Shown here: positions 50,574-61,300 of the stretch, piece by piece | How positions within the stretch are numbered: position 1 is the first letter of the stretch | Layout of the letters: every line of letters begins with the position of its first letter | Assembly (NCBI GenBank): GCA_021613535.1 | Contig: CP075497.1 | Span: 2,542,001-2,606,000, forward strand | Reading direction: 5' to 3' | Length of the DNA: 64,000 bases | Source: Adineta vaga | Taxonomy: Eukaryota; Rotifera | Translations under genes and position numbers: made by a program | Notes under the pieces: generated by a model | The model's input: only the letters and a program-made list of their open reading frames with translations | Databases searched by the model: none | What the model was told of the DNA's origin: nothing

Positions 50574-51887
50574 TGAAGAATAAAACAAAAATAAATACAA
50601 ACTAAAAAACAAAGGATAAATGAAGTTTGTTTTTATACTCCCGATGATTCCGTCTCGACGACAAACTCATTAAGAAAAGGATACAAAAAGAAAACCGAAC
50701 GCAGATACAAAACCGTGAATATGACGAGAGTAAATGAGAGGAGGAAAGAAAATGAAAGAATAAATATAATAGGTAATAGTCATCCAAAGAAAGCAAAAGA
50801 GTTTGCAAATGTTAATAGAATCTACTAGAATAATCCTCATTCTAACCAGTATGGTCAGATATTCATCAGAACAGAAAGGCAAGCGTTACATCTGTTTCTT
50901 CTTTCTCTCTATATAATACATGACAAACATCAGCATCGTGTATATACACACATATGAATACGCTGACGATGTAAGCAGACTTTGTCATGCTTAACGAAAA
51001 TGATGCAATAACACATAGCTGGTACTTTCTTCTATGAGAAAGAAGAGAAAATAATATAAATGATATGATTTCAATAGAATTTCTTTGAATTTAAAATGTG
51101 GTAGGAAGAAGAATTGTGATATGAATCATATATCGGTTACTTGATTATTGCATATTCAAGTGTTCTTTTTATTATTTATGTAAAAAAGAGCAAGCATAGT
51201 TTTTGATTGTTTAAAAGTTGATTTAATCGATGAATCATTTTTTCACACACACCTCACCAAGAGAGTAAATCACTGGCACGCTTTTCTTATCGTCTATTTA
51301 GAACGGAAAAAGAATCAGTAGACAAGATATATACACAGCAAGTGTTCAATTACATTTGATTATTATCGATAAAAAGTCTTTTTTTTTATTTCAAAAGTTT
51401 CAAAATAGAATAAAATCATCGAAAAAAAAAGTTTTTTTTCTACTAATCTCTCTTTTGTTTAATATAATGCTGTTTTTGTTTTTTTTTCACGTTAAAATAA
51501 CTTCACAGATTCCACTAGAGAAGCTGCAAGTGCTAATTAATATCTCTAAAGATAGGCATGCAAACGAGAACATATGTAACGAAAAAAAAAGGTTAGAAAA
51601 ACGAACGTTCTACATATAATGATGGAAACAAAAAGGAGCAGACAAAAAATAAATGTTGTTTTAGTGCGCAAGTGAATGACTACTAGATCAAAAGAAGCGA
51701 AAGATACATCTTCTTGTTTAAATATACGAATTAAACATAATGAGTACATACACAAAACGGAAAGTAATGTAATAAGCTAATTTATAAGAAAAGAGAGAAT
51801 GACTTCGAGTACTTCTCTTGTAAAAAATAGAATAAACTAAAAGAGAAGTTAGATAACTAACGGATAAAAGTTTCATTATTTGTACTT
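50574..51887. other. 1.3-kb spacer between the vWA paralogues
   Basis: No gene seen; low-complexity A/T stretches (for example T8-9 runs near 51378 and 51480). It carries the promoter region of paralogue 1 and the 3' end of paralogue 2. Confidence 0.5.
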
Positions 51888-53343
51888 TTAAAAAACTTCG
51901 TCATAATCGATTTCACCATCTGAATCACCATAATAAGAATTTGTATATGATGGTGTAGATACAGCATGAGTGAAACTTGTATCAGTTGATGCCGTCGTTG
52001 GCAATCGTGTTCGATAACCTTCATCATCAGTTACCGGTGTTGAAGAGAAAATGTTAATATCTGGAGCAGAGCGATGATATATCAGCTGAGTATTCGATGT
52101 CGTGGAATCGAACTTCCCATTGTTGTTTGGCCGGATATTTTCATCATCGACTTCACTGTCTGAACCCAAATCGAATGAATTTATAGGTCGTTGTGAATAA
52201 ATAGGACTGATTAAATTTGTATTGGGTGATCTCACCATCGTTGGCATTCGTGATCGATAATCGTCATCATCGGTTATTCCTAATGAAGTATAAGTGCTGT
52301 TACGTAATCGAGACCAAAGATCCACATAATTTGTACCTGGCGGTGGTGAACCTGGTTCTACATCTGGTTTCCAATTATTAGTTTCAACACTAACTTCATT
52401 AATCAAACGTTCATTCATACGATCGAGATATGGATAAAATAATCGTCGAATATCAGCGATTGTATGACAATATTTATACATTTCATCAGCCCATTTCACA
52501 GCAGTTGAATGAGAAAATAAAGAATCTCGTTCAATATCCATATGAACATCAAGACGACCAAATAATTGTCTGAATGTATTTTCTCCTAACATAGCATCCA
52601 ACATAAGATTTGGAAGTACACGTGCTCCATTAATAAATGGAAAATATTGACCACCTATAATACAATCAATAGAATATTTCATAATATGATAAGAGAAAAT
52701 AAGTACATACCTGTTTTTTTAGCCAGTGCATAATAAAAAGCATCACATATTACACTTGGTTCGATGCCAAGTACTACTAATGTAATATTTTTCTTTGCCA
52801 ATTCATCAGCCATCTTCCAAAGATCAGGACTATCACAAGGACATTTGTTACTAAGCAAATTGCACGGTGACCCATCTGTAATCAAAATAACCATTTTTTC
52901 ATGATATCGATGGTTGCTGTTCTGCAATGAAAACGAAAAAAAGTTATATCTAGAATGAAAGCTAAAATCAATGACTCACGTCTGGGCGCCAACCGAGTGA
53001 TATAGATTGGTCAAGTGCATCAACTGAAATAAAAAATTTATGAAAATGAAGATTCTAAATTTTTCATACCAATTGCTTTCTTTTCATCTGAATTATCTCC
53101 TGTCAGTGGACCAATGGGAATCCATTGTTCAAACGTGTCGATTGATGATGTAAATGGGTGTGAGTGTGTACGCCATTGATCACAGTGTGATTGAAATTTA
53201 ATCATTGCCGTACGAACACTACTTCCATGAACATTTGTCATTTGTCGTAAAGTCGAAAGCATGCTTCTACGAATTGGCTCAAGATGGAATGACATCGATA
53301 ATGAGCAATCGAGACAGAACGCAATATCAATACTAGTAATCAT
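51888..53343 (-). CDS. von Willebrand factor A-like domain protein, paralogue 2
   Basis: From ATG 53343: ITSIDIAFCLDCSLSMS holds a full MIDAS DxSxS. Then VRTAMIKFQSHCDQW, the short exon ALDQSISLGWRPD (52980-53020), EKMVILITDGSPC, CPCDSPDLWKMADELAKKN with ITLVVLGIEPSVICDAF, and the last exon GQYFPFINGARVLPNLMLDAMLG. A unique C-terminal tail of about 200 residues contains two repeats of DDD.YR(S/T)R(M/L)PT type (DDDDYRSRMPT and DDEGYRTRLPT) and acidic DSEVDDEN and DSDGEIDYDEVF motifs. The gene sits head-to-tail with paralogue 1 with the same intron positions, so tandem duplication. Cytosolic; function unknown. Confidence 0.78.
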
Positions 53344-54569
53344 TCTCAATGCTCACTAATTGCGATTGTCGAACTAGAAAACAAAAACAGCGTGAATTTG
53401 TAGATATATCTAGAATAATTACTTACATCGTGAAATATTTTATGTCTATCTCGTCGTTATCATCCGTTAGTATGACCAGTAAAACGATGTTCTCTCCTGC
53501 CTATTATATAGCGATTGACAGAGAAGACGAAGAAAAACAGTGAAGAAAAGAATGAATCACTCCCTTGATTCCAGTCGAAATTGTCTCTTTGAACGAGATG
53601 ATAGTTTACGCTTACGTTGTAATGTTATACAAGAAAAAAAACATTCAAAAGAAAAGATGAAATATCATAGATGAGAAAATTACACAAAAATGTATAACAA
53701 TAATTTTTGGAACATATAACTCCGCAATGATCACTGCCTGGATAATTACAAATAAAAGAAAAAGAAAGAGAGATGGTTTCTTTTGAATGTGTCACATACC
53801 ATTCGAATGATTCAGTTTTACGGTAAAAGAATATTAATGGTCGTCATCAGCTTGTCACGATCGAAATATGGAAAAGAAATTCAATGAATCATCAGTATAA
53901 CCATCGAGGAAGAGTGGGGAGAAATATTTATAAGACCATTTGTGAAATTACTTCATTTTGTTTCTCTATTGAAATCTAATTGATGTTCTCTTTTATCGTT
54001 ATGTATTGGTCATTGATTCTTGAACCATTGAAATGTATGTCAACAGATGTAAAAATTTACATTATTTTCATATAATAGTTGACTATTATTTAGAAACTTT
54101 TGTTGACTATAGCCCATTCTTTCCAGTTGTCATCTATTATTTTAGCAGGTTTATTATTTCAATATTTCACATGCAACATTTGACGAAAACTTTTATCAGT
54201 ACCTGTCAATAGTAAGAAAAGATTTGTCATTACAGTAAATGAAATGTGAACAATGATGACTATCGATTGTAGTAATTCTAATTCGACTATTTAAACAATT
54301 GATAGGAATATTATGCAAAAGTCGAAATTATCGATGTTGTGAGTGAAAAGAACAAATCAGTAAAGATGATTTCATTTGAGTATATGTGAATGATTGATTG
54401 CTTTGCAATGCCTTTCCTTTTTTATTCTATGAGTTAGTTCGTGAAAGAACAACAACATCTATGCATGTTTCGACATTATCATTGATAAAATTTTCATTAT
54501 AGAAAAAGGTCATTTTCTTCTTTCATTGTAGACAGTCGTGTATGATTTTGTACTTAACATACTTGGACG
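53344..54569. other. Divergent intergenic region
   Basis: No gene supported between the minus-strand vWA gene and the + strand transporter; promoters for both are expected here. The open frame 53349-53543 is antisense-flank noise. Confidence 0.5.
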
Positions 54570-56066
54570 ATGAAAATACCTCGCTGTTCGACAATATTTG
54601 TTTCAATACTTGTCACTTTATTTGTTGTTGGTTCATGGCTAAATTTATCAGGTGTATGGATTGAATTTCCATTAATCGTCAATCAACTACCAGAAGGATG
54701 GGGTTTACCAGCACGAATGGGTTTGATTTCTAATTTAGCGAATATTGGTGTAGTAATTATTGCTTTTATTCGACGATTTTCACATGGTCGTGTTGCTTAT
54801 GAAGTTCCTGTGAATATATTTATACTTAGCACAGGAACTGTTGTTCTTATTATATTAGCTTTTGTTTGGCATAAAACAACAACATTCAATGGAAGTGAAC
54901 ATTCGACATATTTAATGGGATTTTCTTTAAGTTTATCATTAGTTGATTGTACATCAAGTGTTACATTCCTACCATATCTAGATCGTTATGAACCTATATA
55001 TCTGAATGCTTATTTTTTTGGTGAAGCATTCTCTAGTTTATTTCCAGCTTTACTTGGTATTGCGCAAGGTGTCGGACAAACATCATGCATGAGAGGTGTA
55101 AATGGAACTTTAGTAGAATATACATCTCCACCTCGATTTTCTGTTCGAGTTTATTTCTTAGCATTGGCCGTGATTATGTTAGCTTCATTACTTTCATTCA
55201 TTACTCTATGTTCAATACGAACAGGTCGACGAAAAGATAGCATTTCAATAGATTCTTCCAATATTAAGTTCGTATGAATTTGTTTTAATATAATTTAAAA
55301 TTTGATTGATTTTAGAAAAAATGTACCTGTTTTGGAATTGTCTACAATTGAGAAAAAGACAAGTGCTAATGTAGAAGTTGATAAATTTAATACGACAATA
55401 GTGAATGATTATTCATTAACCAATAGAGAATTTTGGCTTTCCAAACATGGATCATATTTATTTCTTTGTTTTTGGACTAGTATTCTCATCATCGGTAAGT
55501 TTTATTCTATAACTCAATTTTATTACACGTATGAATCATCTTTGTTCTATAGGTGCATCTCCAAGTCTCCAAAGTATACATTTTAGTTATCACATCTTTT
55601 TCAAAACTTATATTTCCTTTTAGGTTATTCTCTATATCCATATTCTATTGAAGTTTATCATCATACAATAGTAGCTTGTCAATTCGCTTATCCTCTTATG
55701 TCTCTTCTCGGAGTATTTGTTTCGCATCTTCGATCTCGATACATTTATCTTCTCAGTATTGTTGGTACTGGTCTTTTTGGATATACATTTATTGTTGCTA
55801 AACTTTCACCATGTTCACCATTAGTTGGTCGGCTTATTGGTCGAATTATGATTAGTGTATGTTGGGTATTAAAATATTGTGTTTTATACTTTATTCGTAT
55901 TTTACTTGGTAATTACTTTGGACGTAAATCTGGTCATCGTGGTTTATTTTGGTTTGGTGTTTTAACACAAATAGGTTCATTAATTGGTGCTCTCATTATT
56001 TATTTATTCACTGAACATCTACATTTATTTCATGAACGAAAAATATGTGTTTCTTATTCATGTTAA
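54570..56066 (+). CDS. SLC52A: Riboflavin transporter (SLC52A/RFVT family)
   Basis: Exon 1 starts at ATG 54570: VGSWLNLSGVWIEFPLIVNQLPEGW is the RFVT TM1 signature (family G.W....G.WVELP), followed by GLPARMGLISNLANIG, YLMGFSLSLSLVDCTSSVTFLPYL and YFFGEAFSSLFPALLGIAQGVG. A hydrophilic loop lies around 55260-55440. A 34-nt micro-exon (about 55554-55587, GASPSLQSIHF) restores the loop that matches 'NGVLPSVQ', then YSLYPYSIEVYHHTIVACQFAYPL and the last helices, including GRKSGHRGLFWFGVLTQIGSLIGA. About 11 hydrophobic helices, plasma-membrane riboflavin uptake by family knowledge. Two donors (GTTCGT, GTTATC) are atypical. CATIP follows 134 nt downstream. Confidence 0.9.
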
Positions 56067-56200
56067 AACGTCTTAGCGACATCTATTAATTTTGTGCATA
56101 GAAAATAAAACTTCATAAAGAAAAAAAAGAGGCAATTGTCTAAGAGATTCTTATAAATAATGTCGGAATAGAATTGTAAAATACTCGTTTAGTTTACTGC

Positions 56201-57738
56201 ATGATGGTGTCTGCTGAGAATAGTTCTCTTGAATATCTTCGTAATTTAGGTAATTTATCTAATTTGCATTGTTATTTATGGGAATCTTACTCTTTTTTGT
56301 AGTTAATTATGATATTAACTCAATTTTATATGATGATACATTGATTTGTTCATTACCAAATAATACAGAAGTTGGATCATTTGAAGTAAAAGTCACGAAA
56401 ACAAATTATGGTGATCTTCAAGATTGCATTCAAGTCGTTGCTAATAGGTTTAAGAAAATCGTTTTTTTCACATAAAGTAAATCAAAAATATGTTATGATT
56501 GATTTTTAGTCAAGCAACTATTGATAATGTTTTATGCGGTACAACAGTACGAGCAGTTGTAACAAAAGAACTTGTTACTGTTCAACAAGAACATACTGAA
56601 TATGTTAAAGTATGTCGATTAAAAGGAGAGAAATCAAGGAAACGACAAAATTGTTCTATTTAGTTACCAAATCCCATTACTCGAATCGTTGATTTTATTT
56701 CTGAATCAGCAGATTATGTGATTACAATAAATAATGAAGAAGGCAAAGTATGTTTATGATAATATATTTTCTATAGGATTGAATACATATTCTATATTAG
56801 AATAAAACAACAGAAACAAAACGTATATCAAAAGAACAAGCACATGGATTGATTTTGGAAGGTAGAAAATATCTTCTCTTTCATAAAGATCAATATATAT
56901 TTTCATTAGGTGCTAATCTTATTCTACAACGTTTAATGATTCAACGTAATATGCCAGAAAAAGTAACATTACTATCACTAGATTCATCTTCAGAAATCTG
57001 TCGTAATGTTTATGTAAATGAAAAATTCTTACTTTTCTCGACCTGTTTTAACATATTCTAAATTAGACATCTCTGGGTCCTCAACAAATGAATATCAATG
57101 GAAAAGATATCGAAGCATGGGGAATTCAAAGACAAATACTTGAAACGAAACCAAATGTATTACCAGTTGCATGGCAAAGTTATTTCAATATCGATGGGTA
57201 AGGATTTGATACTTCTGAAACTACCGATCTTACTTATAAATCAATAGACGTCTTATCTCAAGATATCAAGTGGGTTCACCTATCAAAATGAAAACACAAA
57301 TCTTACCTACAACTGATGAATTTGGTAAACACTTTTCGTTAACATTATTCTCATTATCTCGTTCTTTCATAGATGAATATCTACCTAAACCACAGATATC
57401 AAGAAAACAACTCATTTGGGAAGAAGATCTAGAATTACGTTCCAAATTTATTGATCGACGAGTAAACTATTCATCATCTCATCAGTCTCTTTACTTTTTG
57501 TTTTGCTCTCTAGGAAGAATTAATTGATGATTACAAATCATATATCTATCATCATCCAGATATCACTGCACTCGTTTCGGATTTTCTTCAATCAGTTTTA
57601 ATAATGAAACCTGAAAATGTCATTGAATATGCTACAGAATTTTTCGCTCCATTCAATTCTCAAACTGCTGATCGTGCTTTATTTCGTTTTGCTGATGAGA
57701 AAATTCCTGTACCAAAACCGAATTTATCATTACAATAA
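56201..57738 (+). CDS. CATIP: Ciliogenesis-associated TTC17-interacting protein (CATIP) homologue
   Basis: Start ATG 56201 (a second ATG at 56204). Exons with short introns read: DTLICSLPNNTEVGSFEVKV; DNVLCGTTVRAVVTKELVTVQQEHTEYVK; LPNPITRIVDF; GLILEGRKYLLFHKD; RNMPEKVTLLSLDSSSEICRNVY; SLGPQQMNINGKDIEAWGIQRQ; LPVAWQSYFNIDGRLISRYQVGSPIKMK; ISRKQLIWEEDLELRSKFIDR; YIYHHPDITALVSDFLQSVL; and KPENVIEYATEFFAPF. These match CATIP in order (LLLEG, QVGSP, WEEDMEM..F.DRKEEL, HPE..ALISDFL, ED...FAAEFF). Family role: actin organisation and ciliogenesis with TTC17. An acceptor CGTTTAG lies 8 nt before the ATG. It may be the second cistron after SLC52A. Confidence 0.88.
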
Positions 57739-58308
57739 ATATCTTTCTTAGCTGCTTTTTTTTCTGTTTTATTCGACTTTATACGAAAGAAAAGAAAAAA
57801 CACATCGAAAATAGACAACATCAATAAGAAAAAACAAACAAACAAACAAACACTGCGCGTACATTTACGCACCTATGCTTTTGAATATATGTATACAAAC
57901 AGGTTCATCTTTGTTTGGAATTCTTGTTCATATGCATTTCGCAATAATATGAATTAAGATGATACTGTTTGTATAAGAGAAACAGAGAAGAAAAACAAAA
58001 AAGAAGGCATGTACAAAATACACGGTTGAGTTTTTATGTACAAATACGCCGACAGATACGAAACGGAAAAGAAAACACAACTACTGTTCTAATTACAAAA
58101 AAAGAAACAAATTTTTTTTTCTTATTTTGTTGTATGGAATAGAAAGTGAGTGAGAGAACGACTAGCAGATACACACACACACACACGCACACAAATGATT
58201 CTCGAGTAAAGAAAAAACAAAAGATTTGTTCAACATACAAAATCACAACAAGGAAGCACCCGCTGCTGACTAGAAAACATACCAATGAATAAAAGAGATG
58301 GTTTATCA
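57739..58308. other. Convergent 3' flanks with CA microsatellite
   Basis: No gene seen between CATIP and the RhoGAP gene. (CA)n lies at about 58171-58193 and poly-T/A runs at 58100-58125. Confidence 0.6.
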
Positions 58309-61300
58309 TTAGTTTATTTCATCAGATATAAAAATCATTGGATAATTGTCAATGATCGCTTGAATTAATGGTTTTGTTTTTTGACAAGTTTGTTCAGCTG
58401 TACGTAAATCTGGAAATTGTGGTTGAAAAAGATTTGGCCACCATAAAACAGCTAAATTCGATGAATCCATATGAGTCGAAGCAGCATGTTGTGAAACACT
58501 ACAAACATAACAAACACTCTCCTCTTTTTCAATCCATACAAAAAGCTTTTCTTTCTGCTTACAAATAAAGATGTTTAAAAATGAATTTGATTGTACGATA
58601 TTTAAGTTCACTTGAACGAATAAACACTTTTCGTAATGGAATAAAATCCTGTTCACGTAACTGATCGACTGAAAAGAAAAGAAAAGAAAAGAAAAGAAAA
58701 GAGGTTATATTATTGTGACTTTTTTCCTCGAAGAATCAATATACTTGTAAGATTTTGACATTCTTCAAATAGTTCTAAAGACAAAAGTGGTTCATCAAGT
58801 TTTCTCATCATGTCTTTTAATGCAGTTGCTACTGCACTAGCTGGCACTTGTAATAGACGAAGATCATACGATGGATCTAAAATGAAATCAATAACAAAAC
58901 TTTCGTTTTTCTTTTCATCGATTGACATGAATATTTTTACCCTCTGTAAGTTTATTGATAACTAATTCAACCTGATTTTTATATCCAGATATTCGATAAA
59001 GTCCTTCGATACCTAATCCATATTCTTCAATAAATTGAATGCATTTTTCCATGAATAATGGTACACCTGATTCAGGAGATTGTACACAGCGACTTAAAGA
59101 TATACGAGCTGGACTATGTTGATGAGAATTTTCTACAGATGTAAGAAGAGATGAAGTCGTATGTGGAGGAGTTGAAGTCATTGTTGCTTTGAATGAAGGA
59201 ATCGGTGGTGAAGAAACAGATGTAACTGTTGTAGCAGGAGAACGAGTTTTTAATTCATTTTTCTGTAGATAAAAAGAAAAAAAAATAGAATTGTCAATAT
59301 TTAAACATCAACAAACAAAACATAATCAAATGAGTTTTCACTCCAGGTTCCAGTTTATTAATGCACGCACTATCAATAGCGAGTGCAATGTTAAAATACT
59401 CGATACTATGTAGTTCAAAACAAAACCCTCGGAGAAACTAACTTCTTTCATTAGCAAAACTAAATCATCTAACTATCAAAGAGAAACATACATCACGTCG
59501 TGCTTGAGCAAAATATTGTAATTGACGACGAATCCAGTTAGCTGTTGGTCGTTCTTCTAACTCTTCGATGGATGTATTCTAATAAAGAGAATAACCGATA
59601 AACTTTGATTCATGGCTATTTTTTTTTCAATTCACTTACTTTACTATCTTTTGTATAATCACCAAGACTTGAATCATCTTCGTTCGATATAACAATATTC
59701 GATGAGGATGATGGCTCAGGAGCAATACTAACTTGACTTTTATCTTTCGAATCTAAACGAAAAGAAATTATTTCAATTAATCACGAACGATGTACTTTGT
59801 TTTCTTATAGATCTGAATTTTCATACCCATTCGAGAATCAATTCCTGAATCTGTTTGAGTTTGATCATAAATAGCTTTTTTCCGTCGTTTAAAACTTGGT
59901 CGCCGTTTCTTTTTCGGATATTGTTGTTGTTGTTGTTGTGAACGTTTATCTTCATCGGCTAAAACTTCATCATCAGATCCATCTGAATAGTAACAAAAAC
60001 AAATCAATATTAATTGAAATGAAAGAAGTTTTCTTTACTTTTCTTTAATACTTCAGTACTCGATGCTAAACCTGTTACATCATTTTGTTTAGCTCGAACA
60101 CGTTTTGATTTTCGATCAGATACTTTTCTTTGTAAAGTAACAACATTTTGTTGTTGACTATTTGTTGGTGAATGAATATTTTGTAATGTTGTCGACGATT
60201 CACGTTGAGTTTTTAAACGTTCGTCACTTGAACTATCCACTGATGAATCAGTTGCTAAAAAAAAGAACAATAAGTAAAAGAAACATGAATTTTAGAAAAA
60301 AAACATACCTCGTGTTTGTTTTGATGAGTCTGTAATCGATTCTTCGACTGCACTACTATGATTTTGATGTTGTTGATGGCTTGTAGGCGGTGATGATGAT
60401 GAAGAATTGACGGGATGTATATCATCTGTATTATTATTTTTTAAAACCAATGATGTATCAATACGTTGTTGAATAGAAAGCGGTGTTATTATTGATTCAT
60501 TAAATTCGATGATTTCTGGTGTAGCTAATGGTACTTTAACATGAGCAGCAGTTCGATGTTTATATAAATGAAATTTCATATCGTCTGTTGTTGGTAAACT
60601 TGATGGGATTTCGTTTATTCGTCTACGTACTGTTAATGACTAGAGACAAAGGAAAGAGAGAAAAAAGTCTATCTTTCATAAAAAGTATTCTCGAGAAAAT
60701 TTTCTTTCTATTCGACGTACGTTTTCATTGCTAGGTGATGATTGGTAGCTGCTTCCATCGGCTAAAACAATAACAGAAGAATACTTATTACGATTAGATT
60801 TCGATGAATATACCATAAAATAGACTTGCTGAAAGCGCGAGGAGCAATAGCTGTGGTAGCAATAGCGACTTGTCAACAGTCAAAGGAAAAGAGAAATGAA
60901 GAGGGGGTTGTTACTTTTTCTTTTCTTTTCGATAACGAATGTCTGTGTTTATTATGGATAATAGGACTTATTCTTTGATTTTACTGAAGGCGTTAACTTT
61001 TTTACATTAGAAATTTGTTTGTTGTTTTCCAAAATCTCAGACATAGGTAAGAGTAGAGTGTAGATAGGTGAATGAGAAACACATCGATTGACAAAAACAA
61101 GTGATTAAACAAATAAAGAAAGCACAAGCACAACGATTCAAATCTACTTTACCGTTAAATGTTAAATAATTAACTAGAATAAATGAAATTATCACAGATA
61201 GATAGATAGATAGATAGATAGATACATTCTCAACTAATAGTTGGCTCTTTTTTTATTTAGTTATTTTTATTAAATCACTACAAACTATACACTAAGATTA

